From contig JAPLRP010000019.1 in the NCBI GenBank assembly GCA_026399095.1, positions 1-64,000 on the forward strand: 64,000 nt of DNA, read 5' to 3'. Below are positions 8,301-17,605 of the stretch, piece by piece (position 1 is the first letter of the stretch; every line of letters starts with the position of its first letter). The DNA comes from Methylococcales bacterium (lineage in GTDB: Bacteria; Pseudomonadota; Gammaproteobacteria; Methylococcales; Methylomonadaceae). The translations under genes were made by a program, and so were the position numbers. Under the pieces are notes generated by a model that saw only the letters and a list, made by a program, of their open reading frames with translations, was not told where the DNA came from and did no database searches.

Positions 8301-9863
8301 TCAAAATGCAAGTAACAATGTTATTAATACAAACAAGACCAAATAACGCGGCCTTAAAATTAATTGTTCAAATTTATTTGCACCTTGCCCAAGCTTTCGA
8401 CCAAGATGTATGGCGTCTTTTCCTATACCGCGCAATACGAAGCGATCTTCGAACCAATGTACCAAGCTTGCAAGTAATTCAGTTAGTTTGCCAGCCAAGC
8501 CGCTACTCTGGGCAAATTGATCAGCGTTATTGTCCAGTCGGGCTCCTATTATTCTTTCTTCTAGCTGTGCGAGTGACGATATGGTTTTAATTGCAGGAGC
8601 AGGAGCACCCATAAATGGATCAATAAAATGATCATCAAAATAGTTTAGGTCGTGTGCCAGTCGGCGAATAGGCCTTACTAATGTCCAATCAGTTATTTGA
8701 TCAAGCCAGAACCTTTGTAGTGAAGCCATGTAGAGCCAATGAAATTTTGCAATCGCAGGCGTGACTGGTTTTATGGGATTATCCATTACCTGATGCATTA
8801 GTGATGGCGCTGTTAAAAATAAATAACTTCGAACTATGGCATGTGCACAAAGATGCCACCTTCCCAGATCCCAGAAGCCTAAGCCACACTCCAGAAACAT
8901 CAGTCCGATTTGACCCGAGGTAGCAAAAACCAAAGAACTTTTTACATCAGTCTGTGTCAGGCCAACAATAAAGCTGTAGAGGGCTGTCAAGGCACCTGAT
9001 GCAATCAGTATGGACATCGCTAACGGAGCCTGTTCAAAAATAGGTTCCAAAAGACAGACGAGATAAACGCCGGCATGAATCATTATGGCACCGTAAAATA
9101 TGGCGCTGGATGGTGTTGGACCTTCCATTGCTCTTGCAAGCCATGGTGTAAAAGGCAGTTGGGCTGATTTTGCCAGTGAAGCAATTGTAAAGCACAGGGA
9201 AATTCCGGTTGCTTCATTCGAACTCAGTTGTTCAGAGAGTGCATTTAAATCGTTCCAGTTAATACTGTCTGCCCAGCTATAAGTAAAACCGATTCCCAGA
9301 ATAAAACCGGCATCGCCAATACGGTTGGTGACAAATACTCGGGTTGCATTAATGCTGGCAACCGGACGATTATAGGCGTAGGTTATCAATAAATAGGAAC
9401 AAAGTCCTGCTATTTCCCAGCCAAAAAAAGTACCCACTGCATTTCCCGATAATACCAATAAGAACATGGCTGAAGCAAAAAGGCTCAAGATAAAGAAAAA
9501 CCGATGGAATCCAGCCTCTCTATGCATATAGTTTGTTGAAAAACGCATTATGATAAGCAGTAATATAGAAAATAAAGCCGCCAATACAACATTGAAGCCG
9601 GTTGTAATAAAATTGACTGAAATATTTAAGGAATCGCTGCTTAACCATTGTCCAATTTGCAAAGAACCGGTATTTTCTTGTGTTAAATCGGCGGTCAGTA
9701 ATACCAGAGCAAGCAGGCATGACATGCTGATAGCCCAAGTGGCTATAATGGCTGTTTTTCCTTCGCTGGCTTCACCGTTAAGTAGGCCTGATAACTGACC
9801 CATGCCGATAATTACGGCAGCGATAAAAGGCAATAAAGGAACGAAAACAACTAACGCATCCAT
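8301..9863 (-). CDS. dabB: DabB-type NuoL-like subunit
   Basis: A 520-residue NuoL/DabB-like membrane protein directly downstream of the DabA gene (3 bases apart), the partner arrangement known from DAB carbon-uptake systems. TM5 Glu (FFGWEIAGLCSYLL) and TM7 Lys (ASLAKSAQLPFTPWL) are present. After the TM9-10 region (WHLCAHAIVRSYLFL) the sequence passes to a roughly 130-residue hydrophilic C-terminus ending in one hydrophobic helix, so part of the usual TM11-14 region seems absent. Complex I NuoL is about 610 residues. It is expected to couple cation movement to DabA (known family role, inferred here). Confidence 0.8.
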   Translation of the reverse strand: MDALVVFVPLLPFIAAVIIGMGQLSGLLNGEASEGKTAIIATWAISMSCLLALVLLTADLTQENTGSLQIGQWLSSDSLNISVNFITTGFNVVLAALFSILLLIIMRFSTNYMHREAGFHRFFFILSLFASAMFLLVLSGNAVGTFFGWEIAGLCSYLLITYAYNRPVASINATRVFVTNRIGDAGFILGIGFTYSWADSINWNDLNALSEQLSSNEATGISLCFTIASLAKSAQLPFTPWLARAMEGPTPSSAIFYGAIMIHAGVYLVCLLEPIFEQAPLAMSILIASGALTALYSFIVGLTQTDVKSSLVFATSGQIGLMFLECGLGFWDLGRWHLCAHAIVRSYLFLTAPSLMHQVMDNPIKPVTPAIAKFHWLYMASLQRFWLDQITDWTLVRPIRRLAHDLNYFDDHFIDPFMGAPAPAIKTISSLAQLEERIIGARLDNNADQFAQSSGLAGKLTELLASLVHWFEDRFVLRGIGKDAIHLGRKLGQGANKFEQLILRPRYLVLFVLITLLLAF

Positions 9864-9866
9864 AAT

Positions 9867-12800
9867 TTATGCTTCCAGTTTTGGCTGTTTTATCAGCATG
9901 GGTGGAACGGGCAACGTTTGATTACGGTAACAATCGTGTGAGTTGTCTCTGACAGGAATGTCTTTGACTTCTGTTTGCCATAGAACAAATCCTGATCCCG
10001 GTTCAAATATAAATATCTCACCACTTTCAGGATCTTTGGTGCTTAAATGAATCCAGCCACCTGCAATCAGCTCCCGTAAGCTTTCTTGGTCAGCGTAAAT
10101 ACGTTCCAGTACAGATGTTTTTGCCTCAACCACTAGTTGTAAACGCATGGCTTCATGAATTTCAACCATTTGTTGAGGTAGGCCGGTACGTAAATCACTG
10201 CTGGCTCCTTCCATGACACCAAAAAAACCAGTGACGTTATGTGGCACTTTAGATCCACAACCCAAACGTTCATTATTAACAGTCGAAAAATAATATTCAA
10301 GGTTAATCCCTGCACCAACCGGAGCTACTGCAAGCAAAATACCTTCTAATATTTTTCCTTCAGGGTCTTGGGTTGGATCATAAGAAATAAGGAAGACACG
10401 GCGGTCAAAAAAAGCACCTTGTGTCAGTGATCTTCTACCGACGACTGCTGAAGCATTGGTAGCATGTCCCAGTTCAGGTCGCGTCTGAGAGAAATCAGTT
10501 GCTCGTTCTTCGATGTGTGCCAAGGCTTCTTTTGGCGTTGGCTTGCGTGGCGCGGAAGCAAGTCTGCGGCAGCGCTCATGGGCTGACATACGCTGCGCAT
10601 GTCTTAATGCTCGTTGCAGGTTTTCAAGATTGCTTAGTCGTTCTTTTGGAACGTCTGTTAAATCAAACCAGGAAATAGCCTCATTACAGGTGTTATGTTC
10701 AGCTCCAATAAACCATGCGTCGGCTGGAATATTGATGTCCTGTTCAGCTAAAATTTTGCGGATCTCAGGACGATTTGCCATAGCAGCGAATACTCGCGCA
10801 TTAGGGCCGCCATGACGACCACTGCAAGCGCCACAGTCATAAGCGGCCAAATGTGGATTATTCTGACTGATGGAGCCATGTCCCATTAGGACGACTATTT
10901 CTGAAAAGCCGGAAGTCAAACCCGTATTACGAAGTAAACCGGCAATGCGGGCGGCCTGTTCATTATCCGTAAAACCTTGTTTGGGATGGTCAATAGAAGG
11001 GAGTGTCAGCTTATCGATTGATGTAAAACTGAGTTCGGTTTTAACTTCTGGGGAAATCCATTCAGATATTTTTGTAAGTAGACAGTGTTGATATTTGGGT
11101 AGTAAGGATTTTGCTAGTAGTCCTATTAACATCAAAGGTGCAGTCGCATCAATCAGAGGATGTGGCAATAATAAATTGCGACGAAATCCATGATTTAGCC
11201 AATTAGTAATCCATTGATTTAACTTACGTCCACGACTATGGTTGGCTAGGGTCTCTTCGCTGCCTGTTCGCGGTACTTCATTAACTTCATGGCTGGGCGT
11301 TATTACAACCGGGCACAAAGCAGTAACTTTGCAGTCATCAAGGCCTTTGTAATTCATGGCGACACCAAAAAAACCAGCCGCGCCCAAGGTTTCAATGGCA
11401 GGATTGAACTCTTCAAGGTGACGACGAAAACCTTCTTCGCGGTCATCCATACAAAATATGATTTGTGACTCAGGTCGATTTTCGCGGATAGACCAGTGAC
11501 CACGATTGTGATTAGCTCGAAGTGCCTGAAAAAAACTTTCTCTATAATTTAGTTCGTAGGCATACAACCATATCTTACAACGTTCAGTGACGTTAAACTC
11601 ATCCAGCAGAGTCAATATAGCGTGCAAGTCATTTTTTGTTAGCGTTTGTACTTGTTTATCGTCTAGGCCCAAATGTTGAAATAAACGAAATAAACGCCAA
11701 CCACTTTTATGTACAGTATGACTAACGCTGTTTTCAGTCATAGGACTGCACTGCCAAGTCCAAATCAGTTCAGCAAGCTGTTGCCATTCGGCGCGATTAT
11801 TTCGATCAGGATCTGCTTGAGTAATTAATGATTCGGCTAATTGACCTAAGTATTCCGGTAACTCGCCTTGGTACAGCCATCTACGTACTGTAAATTCGGG
11901 TGTATTTTTTCGGAAATAAGATCGTAGCGAGCTAATATTAGCCTCAATTTTCCATAAGTCTGTGCAGATTTGATTGAGCCATAGCCTGTCCAAAGTGAGT
12001 CGAATGGCAAGATAGTCGGCCAGTGTTGGCGTTACATTATTTGCACTTTGGTAATGAGTATGGCGTTGTCGCCAGTTAATGAGTCCCGACCAGCCAGGCA
12101 ATTCAAGGGCGAGTCTTTGTAGATAACTTGTCCATTTAATAGCAGGTATTTCTAACTGACTGAGTTGGAGAATAATGTTATCAATGGGATCTTCAGGTAA
12201 TTCAGATATTATTTTTTGCCAGTTTGGTAACTCATGTAAAAAAGGATTCGCATCATAAGTTATGGTGGCTCGCCATCTGGCGTAAAAACTTAAGTAACTG
12301 TTATCGGATGTGTGCCACGAAGCTACACCTTCATCCATTGCTGATGCACAGATTCGAATCAATTGCGGGCGAACAGAATCGAGTATGTCAACGCCGCATA
12401 ATTTAAGGATAAATCCGCGTAATGTGATGGTATAGCCAACTTGAGATAATAAGTCTTCCAGTGCTGAAGAGTCATTTGGAGGCAATGGCTGTTTTTCTTG
12501 TGCTATATCTTGATATGCTGATAACCATTCTTCAGCTTGCTCTAGGCATAAATCAAGCATTGCCTCTGGATGAAGCACTGCGTGCTGCAAATCAAGTTTG
12601 CTAAGGATAGTTTCCCAAACCTTTTTGATAGTAAGTGCTTGATCAGTATTGTTGGCAAATAACAGGCTACGAACTGATTCTGGCACATCCGGTTGTGCAG
12701 CATCTAAAGCTCCTAGCTCATTGGTATGCCAATTTAATTGACTAATGCTGAGGCCTTCCAACTGATATAGCAGAGCGATAAGATAAATATCATTTCGCTT

Positions 12801-13127
12801 GATAATACGACCTTCCAAGGTGCAAACAGATTGATCCGGATTTAAGTTCGGACATTTTGCCAGTGAAGAACTTAGGCCGCTTTTGGTGATGCGTCCCTGC
12901 TGATAATAAAGACGGCTTTGCGCTTCAGGCAGATAAGCGAAAATACCTGTTAAGGCTTCGTATTCAGCTAATGCTTCTTCAAAGGGAAGGTGTTGAAATC
13001 CATGTAGGGTATTGTGGTGTACAAAATCGAGAATGGGCGCTTGTCCTGGTAGAACATGGTCTAAACGATCTAGGGCAGAGATGATTAATTCGCGGCTATT
13101 GGCGGGGTGTAAAAATGATTTTTGCAT
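9867..13127 (-). CDS. dabA: DabA-type inorganic carbon transporter subunit (DUF2309)
   Basis: A soluble or peripheral 1086-residue DUF2309 protein. In the characterised DAB system DabA is a beta-carbonic-anhydrase-like zinc protein that, with DabB, accumulates bicarbonate. The four zinc ligands can be placed: C559 and D561 in IFCMDD, H750 in LMGHGS, and C765 in YDCGAC. The 15-residue His-Cys spacing matches the characterised protein as I remember it. The protein is longer than the roughly 830-residue DabA2, mainly at the N-terminus (PILDFVHHNTLHGFQHLPFEEAL is recognisable near residue 40). ATG 13127 is preferred to TTG 13133. It sits between a NuoM gene and dabB. Confidence 0.88.
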   Translation of the reverse strand: MQKSFLHPANSRELIISALDRLDHVLPGQAPILDFVHHNTLHGFQHLPFEEALAEYEALTGIFAYLPEAQSRLYYQQGRITKSGLSSSLAKCPNLNPDQSVCTLEGRIIKRNDIYLIALLYQLEGLSISQLNWHTNELGALDAAQPDVPESVRSLLFANNTDQALTIKKVWETILSKLDLQHAVLHPEAMLDLCLEQAEEWLSAYQDIAQEKQPLPPNDSSALEDLLSQVGYTITLRGFILKLCGVDILDSVRPQLIRICASAMDEGVASWHTSDNSYLSFYARWRATITYDANPFLHELPNWQKIISELPEDPIDNIILQLSQLEIPAIKWTSYLQRLALELPGWSGLINWRQRHTHYQSANNVTPTLADYLAIRLTLDRLWLNQICTDLWKIEANISSLRSYFRKNTPEFTVRRWLYQGELPEYLGQLAESLITQADPDRNNRAEWQQLAELIWTWQCSPMTENSVSHTVHKSGWRLFRLFQHLGLDDKQVQTLTKNDLHAILTLLDEFNVTERCKIWLYAYELNYRESFFQALRANHNRGHWSIRENRPESQIIFCMDDREEGFRRHLEEFNPAIETLGAAGFFGVAMNYKGLDDCKVTALCPVVITPSHEVNEVPRTGSEETLANHSRGRKLNQWITNWLNHGFRRNLLLPHPLIDATAPLMLIGLLAKSLLPKYQHCLLTKISEWISPEVKTELSFTSIDKLTLPSIDHPKQGFTDNEQAARIAGLLRNTGLTSGFSEIVVLMGHGSISQNNPHLAAYDCGACSGRHGGPNARVFAAMANRPEIRKILAEQDINIPADAWFIGAEHNTCNEAISWFDLTDVPKERLSNLENLQRALRHAQRMSAHERCRRLASAPRKPTPKEALAHIEERATDFSQTRPELGHATNASAVVGRRSLTQGAFFDRRVFLISYDPTQDPEGKILEGILLAVAPVGAGINLEYYFSTVNNERLGCGSKVPHNVTGFFGVMEGASSDLRTGLPQQMVEIHEAMRLQLVVEAKTSVLERIYADQESLRELIAGGWIHLSTKDPESGEIFIFEPGSGFVLWQTEVKDIPVRDNSHDCYRNQTLPVPPMLIKQPKLEA

Positions 13128-13135
13128 GATCAATT

Positions 13136-14608
13136 TTATAAAAGCCGTTGACTGATTTGGTTATTAATTTGAGAAATCGTCGCAGCTGACAGGTCAATTA
13201 AAGGTGTGGGCATTAGGCCAAATATGATGATGCACGAAACCAGTAATCCAGCAGCAAGCAGTTCGGTCGTATTAAGATCGGCAATGTGTAGCATTTTTGA
13301 TTTTACCGGGCCGGTTAATAATAGTCCAATAGTTCGCATAGAGTAAGCTGCACTTATTAGTAGGCTCAAGCTGAAGAACACCATTAAGCCGCCCCATTGC
13401 TGAAAACCACCAATTAGAGTATTGAGTTCAGCAACGAAGCCAATTGAGCCGGGCAAACCCATTGCCGCTAGTAATGTTAAGGTCATAAGTAAGGCAAAGC
13501 GCGGCATAATTTGCACTAGTGAGCTGTAATCCTGAATATTACGAGTGTGTGTGCGTTCATATAGCAAGCCAGCCAGTAAAAACATGGCTCCCGCAATCAA
13601 TCCATGAGCTGTCATTTGTAATACTGCACCGGTAATCCCAATTTCATTCAAGGTAGCAATACCTAATAAAACAATGCCCATGTGGCTCAATGATGAATAA
13701 GCTATCATGGCTTTTATGTCGCTTTGACGCCAAGCCAATAAACCGCCATAAAGCATCCCGAATAGCGAAAGAAAAATAAGTACGGGCTGAAGGGCATGCG
13801 CAGCCTCGGGCAGCATGGTTACAACTCTTATAAGACCATACGCTCCCATTTTTAGTAAAATGCCTGATAACAAAATACTGATCGGACTAGGTGCCTCAAC
13901 ATGAGCTAGCGGTAGCCAGCCGTGCAATGGGAAAATAGGCATTTTAACGCCAAAGCCACATAAAAAGCCGAGCAGAACTAAAATCTGTTCAAGCCTGGGC
14001 ATGTCTCGTGCTGCCTGATGCATCGTCGTCATCAAAGACCCACTGTGCTCAAGGTCATACTGACTAATCGCCAGTAAGCTAATGAGCATAAAAACCGAAC
14101 CGCCCATGGTGTAGAGTACAAAATTTAGACTGGCTGTATGGCGGCGCTTACCACCCCAGCGACCAATAAGAAAAAACAGCGGAATTAAAGTGACTTCCCA
14201 AAAGACATAAAATAGCGCCCAGTCCTGTGCCAGAAAGACACCTAGCATGCCAAATTCAAGTAGCAGGATGCAAATGTGGTAGCCCTTAATGTTACTTGAA
14301 ATAGAAAAAGAAGCCAGCAAGGCAATGGAGGTCAGAAGTGTTGCTAAAGCGAGCATAGGCAATGATATTCCGTCAATTCCCAATGCGTATGCGCTGCCAA
14401 GATTAGGATTAAGCGGAAAATATTCGCTGAATTGAAGTTCGGGATTTTGTTGATTATATAAACTGACTAACCAGCAACTTAGCAAGAAAGAGAGGGTGGA
14501 AAAAAGATTAGCAATGATGCGGATTGACTTGTAATTATGGCTTGGAGTAAAAGCTAAAAGTAAAGCTCCCGCAGATGGAGTCCAGAGTAGTAGGCTAAGA
14601 ATTCCCAT
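13136..14608 (-). CDS. NuoM-like antiporter subunit, first gene of DAB-like operon
   Basis: A 490-residue NuoM-like membrane protein with a clean AGGAG ribosome binding site before ATG 14608. The key residues are intact: TM5 Glu (YVFWEVTLIPLFF), TM7 Lys (GFGVKMPIFPLHGWLP), the helix-break Lys (SGILLKMGAYGLIRV) and TM12 Glu (GFVAELNTLIG). It heads a five-gene minus-strand operon (this gene, dabA, dabB, two NuoM-like genes) with gaps of 3 to 8 bases or short overlaps. The operon diverges from the SUF regulator, and the shared intergenic region (14609-14821) must contain its promoter. Confidence 0.85.
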   Translation of the reverse strand: MGILSLLLWTPSAGALLLAFTPSHNYKSIRIIANLFSTLSFLLSCWLVSLYNQQNPELQFSEYFPLNPNLGSAYALGIDGISLPMLALATLLTSIALLASFSISSNIKGYHICILLLEFGMLGVFLAQDWALFYVFWEVTLIPLFFLIGRWGGKRRHTASLNFVLYTMGGSVFMLISLLAISQYDLEHSGSLMTTMHQAARDMPRLEQILVLLGFLCGFGVKMPIFPLHGWLPLAHVEAPSPISILLSGILLKMGAYGLIRVVTMLPEAAHALQPVLIFLSLFGMLYGGLLAWRQSDIKAMIAYSSLSHMGIVLLGIATLNEIGITGAVLQMTAHGLIAGAMFLLAGLLYERTHTRNIQDYSSLVQIMPRFALLMTLTLLAAMGLPGSIGFVAELNTLIGGFQQWGGLMVFFSLSLLISAAYSMRTIGLLLTGPVKSKMLHIADLNTTELLAAGLLVSCIIIFGLMPTPLIDLSAATISQINNQISQRLL

Positions 14609-14768
14609 AATATTTCTCCTTTAGCCTAATCTTGTCCTGATGTTTACTATGGTGACAATTATACGGTTAAGCGTTAAATTGGCAAGGTTTAGAACATTAA
14701 AGCTCATTTATCGGACTTATCCTGCTAATTGGATTGCTAATGTAGCATACGTAATAAAAACCAAGCTC

Positions 14769-14797
14769 TTTACTGTGAATTTAAATAGTACTATAAT
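14769..14797 (+). promoter_or_regulatory. Predicted sigma70 promoter of the SUF operon
   Basis: TTTACT (14769-14774), a 17-base spacer and TATAAT (14792-14797) lie 25 bases before the regulator start. A GTAC...GTAC inverted pair (14788-14802) straddles the -10 box and could be an operator for the Rrf2-type regulator (inference). Confidence 0.55.
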
Positions 14798-14821
14798 GGT
14801 ACACAATTATTTGGAGCAATT

Positions 14822-15286
14822 ATGTTACGGTTAAGTAAGCTAACGGATTACGCAACAGTCATTTTGAGCTTTATGGCCAAACATGATACGGATGTTCATG
14901 CAGCTATGGAAATAGCGTCAGTAACTGGTATTGCGCTACCGACAGTAAGTAAGATTCTCAAGCTTTTGGTTAATGCCAAGGTTTTGATTTCTACGCGCGG
15001 CGCGAAGGGTGGGTATACCTTAGCCAGAGCCCCGGAAAAAATTACGGTTGCCAATGTTATTGGTGCGCTTGAAGGACCGATTGCGTTAACCGAGTGTAGT
15101 ATCTCCCTGCAGGCCTGCGAACAGGCCTCGGGTTGTGATATACGAGGTAACTGGAGCTTGATAAATCAAGCTATCCATAATGCTCTAGAATCAGTCACGA
15201 TAGCCGATATGATTAAACCAAACCATGCTCAAGACCAAGATTGGAAGCAAGAGTTTTTGATCCCTGTCGCCAGTTTATATCGTTAA
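14822..15286 (+). CDS. Rrf2-family SUF system regulator, IscR-like
   Basis: A 154-residue Rrf2-family DNA-binding protein. Residues about 1-60 form the winged helix (LRLSKLTDYATVILSFMA, IALPTVSKILKLL). A loop carries three cysteines (C92, C99, C105) at positions matching the [2Fe-2S] ligands of IscR. It is the first gene of the sufBCDSU run, so it most likely senses iron-sulfur status and represses the operon and itself. It belongs with the gammaproteobacterial/Xanthomonas-type SUF regulator group by length and context. Confidence 0.88.
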   Translation: MLRLSKLTDYATVILSFMAKHDTDVHAAMEIASVTGIALPTVSKILKLLVNAKVLISTRGAKGGYTLARAPEKITVANVIGALEGPIALTECSISLQACEQASGCDIRGNWSLINQAIHNALESVTIADMIKPNHAQDQDWKQEFLIPVASLYR

Positions 15287-15341
15287 GCAGAATATTTGTC
15301 TGCATTTATTATTACGTCCTTGTACTTTATAGAGAATTTTT

Positions 15342-16790
15342 ATGTCAGCAAGTGCACAAGAAATCAACAATCTAATTAATCAGGAATACAAACAAGGGTT
15401 TGTGACTGAATTGGAAACCGATACATTTCCGCCTGGATTGGATGACTCGGTTATTCACAAGTTGTCTAAGATCAAAAATGAGCCCGAATTTATGCTCGAG
15501 TATCGGTTAAAAGCTTTTAGGCATTGGCAAACATTGAAATCGCCGGAATGGGCATTTGTAAACTTTGATCCGATAGATTATCAATCTATTAGTTATTACT
15601 CCGCACCTAAACGGAAAGAAGATGGTCCAAAAAGCCTGGATGAAATCGATCCTCAAGTCTTGGAGGCCTATAAGAAACTAGGCATTCCGTTGGATGAGCA
15701 AGAACGTTTGGCGGGTATTGCCGTTGATGCCGTTTTTGATAGCGTATCGGTGGCCACTACTTTTAAAGGTAAGTTGAAAGATGTGGGTGTTATTTTCTGC
15801 CCAATTTCAGAAGCCTTGCGAGATCATCCAGACTTGATTAAGCAGTATTTAGGCTCGGTCGTACCACATACGGATAATTATTTTGCCGCTTTAAATGCAG
15901 CGGTATTTACCGATGGTTCCTTTGTCTATATTCCTAAAGGTGTGCGTTGTCCGATGGAATTGTCAACTTATTTCAGAATTAACGCCGCCAATACCGGGCA
16001 ATTTGAACGTACTTTAATTATTGCCGATGAAGGTAGTCATGTCAGCTATCTTGAAGGCTGCACCGCACCTATGCGTGATGAAAATCAACTACATGCGGCG
16101 GTCGTTGAATTGATAGCGATGAAAGATGCGGTGATTAAATACTCTACCGTGCAAAACTGGTATCCCGGTGATAAAAATGGCTTGGGTGGTATTTATAATT
16201 TTGTAACCAAGCGTGCTGATTGCCGTGGTGATAATTCCAAGGTGTCGTGGACACAGGTAGAAACCGGTTCGGCAATTACTTGGAAATATCCCAGTTGTAT
16301 TTTGACGGGTGATAATGCGGTCGGTGAATTTTATTCGGTAGCACTAACCAATAATTATCAACAAGCTGATACCGGAACTAAGATGATTCATATCGGTAAA
16401 AACACTCGTAGCACGATTGTTTCAAAGGGTATTTCAGCGGGAAAAGCTCAAAATACATATCGTGGTCTAGTTAAGGTTTTGAAAAGCGCAGAAAATGCGC
16501 GTAACTATACTCAATGCGACTCTCTTTTGGTGGGTGATCAATGCGGGGCACATACGTTTCCTTATATTGAAGTCAAGCAGCCTTCTGCTCAAGTTGAGCA
16601 TGAAGCAACCACGTCTAAAATTAGCGAAGATCAGTTATTTTTCTGTCAACAACGTGGACTCTCAGCAGAGGATGCGGTATCCATGATCGTCAATGGTTTT
16701 TGTAAAGAAGTATTTAAGGAACTGCCAATGGAGTTTGCAGTCGAAGCACAGGCCTTGTTGGGCTTGAGTCTTGAAGGTTCAGTAGGATAA
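15342..16790 (+). CDS. sufB: Fe-S cluster assembly protein SufB
   Basis: A 482-residue SufB of normal length. It is the scaffold subunit of the cytosolic SufBC2D complex that builds Fe-S clusters. Conserved stretches include [16 protein letters not shown], the SYLEGCTAP beta-helix segment and the C-terminal [17 protein letters not shown]. It lies 55 bases after the regulator, with GAG as a weak ribosome binding site. Together with sufC and sufD it forms the core of the operon. Confidence 0.97.
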   Translation: MSASAQEINNLINQEYKQGFVTELETDTFPPGLDDSVIHKLSKIKNEPEFMLEYRLKAFRHWQTLKSPEWAFVNFDPIDYQSISYYSAPKRKEDGPKSLDEIDPQVLEAYKKLGIPLDEQERLAGIAVDAVFDSVSVATTFKGKLKDVGVIFCPISEALRDHPDLIKQYLGSVVPHTDNYFAALNAAVFTDGSFVYIPKGVRCPMELSTYFRINAANTGQFERTLIIADEGSHVSYLEGCTAPMRDENQLHAAVVELIAMKDAVIKYSTVQNWYPGDKNGLGGIYNFVTKRADCRGDNSKVSWTQVETGSAITWKYPSCILTGDNAVGEFYSVALTNNYQQADTGTKMIHIGKNTRSTIVSKGISAGKAQNTYRGLVKVLKSAENARNYTQCDSLLVGDQCGAHTFPYIEVKQPSAQVEHEATTSKISEDQLFFCQQRGLSAEDAVSMIVNGFCKEVFKELPMEFAVEAQALLGLSLEGSVG

Positions 16791-16849
16791 ATTGATAAAA
16801 TTTTTAATATTGGGGTGTAAAGCCCTTTAAATGAAACAGGTAAAATAGC

Positions 16850-17605
16850 ATGCTTAGCATAAAAAATCTTCACGTTAGCGTCGGTGACAAGCCCATTCTT
16901 AAAGGAATTAATCTTGAAATCAATGACGGTGAAATCCATGCGATTATGGGCCCCAATGGCTCCGGTAAAAGCACTTTATCTCATATCTTGTCAGGCAAGA
17001 GTGGCTATACGGTAACTGAAGGCTCAGTAACCTATCAAGGTAAAGATTTATTGGAAATGCCGCCAGAAATCAGAGCGCGTGAAGGTGTTTTTTTGGCATT
17101 TCAATATCCGGTAGAAATTCCCGGAGTCAGTAATATTTACCTTTTAAAAGCGGCTCTTAATTCGATTCGTAAACATCATGGGCAGTCTGAAGTGGATGCG
17201 ATGGATTTCTTGACTTTGGTTAAAGGCAAGGTGCGTTTACTGGAAATGGACGAGAAATTTCTTTATCGTGCTGTCAATGAAGGTTTTTCGGGTGGTGAAA
17301 AAAAACGTAATGAAATTTTACAAATGGCGATCTTGGAACCCAAGCTTTGTATCCTTGATGAAACTGATTCCGGTCTGGATATTGATGCGTTAAAAATAGT
17401 TTCGGAAGGCGTTAATTCGTTGCGCTCACCTGATAGATCATTTGTGATGGTCACGCATTACCAACGTCTACTGGATTACATAAAGCCGGATTTTGTCCAT
17501 GTTTTGGCGAATGGCCAAATTGTTAAATCAGGCGGTGCTGAACTGGCACTAGAACTTGAAGAAAAAGGCTACAGTTGGCTGGAAGATGCTCAGGCGGCAG
17601 CATAA
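16850..17605 (+). CDS. sufC: Fe-S cluster assembly ATPase SufC
   Basis: A 251-residue ABC-type ATPase. Walker A is GPNGSGKST (about residues 34-42), the signature is FSGGEKKR and Walker B is LCILDETDSGLD, all diagnostic of SufC. It drives conformational change in the SufB-SufD heterodimer during cluster assembly. A 59-base gap separates it from sufB, and its stop codon overlaps the sufD start by one base. Confidence 0.97.
   Translation: MLSIKNLHVSVGDKPILKGINLEINDGEIHAIMGPNGSGKSTLSHILSGKSGYTVTEGSVTYQGKDLLEMPPEIRAREGVFLAFQYPVEIPGVSNIYLLKAALNSIRKHHGQSEVDAMDFLTLVKGKVRLLEMDEKFLYRAVNEGFSGGEKKRNEILQMAILEPKLCILDETDSGLDIDALKIVSEGVNSLRSPDRSFVMVTHYQRLLDYIKPDFVHVLANGQIVKSGGAELALELEEKGYSWLEDAQAAA

Noticed and set aside
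5190-14608. Assignment as a complex I (nuo) operon or Mrp antiporter
   Set aside because: No nuoA-K, peripheral arm subunits or mrpB/C/E-G genes are present, while a DabA gene is.
14640-14834. 64-codon frame upstream of the SUF regulator
   Set aside because: It covers the predicted promoter and overlaps the regulator start; composition is not protein-like.
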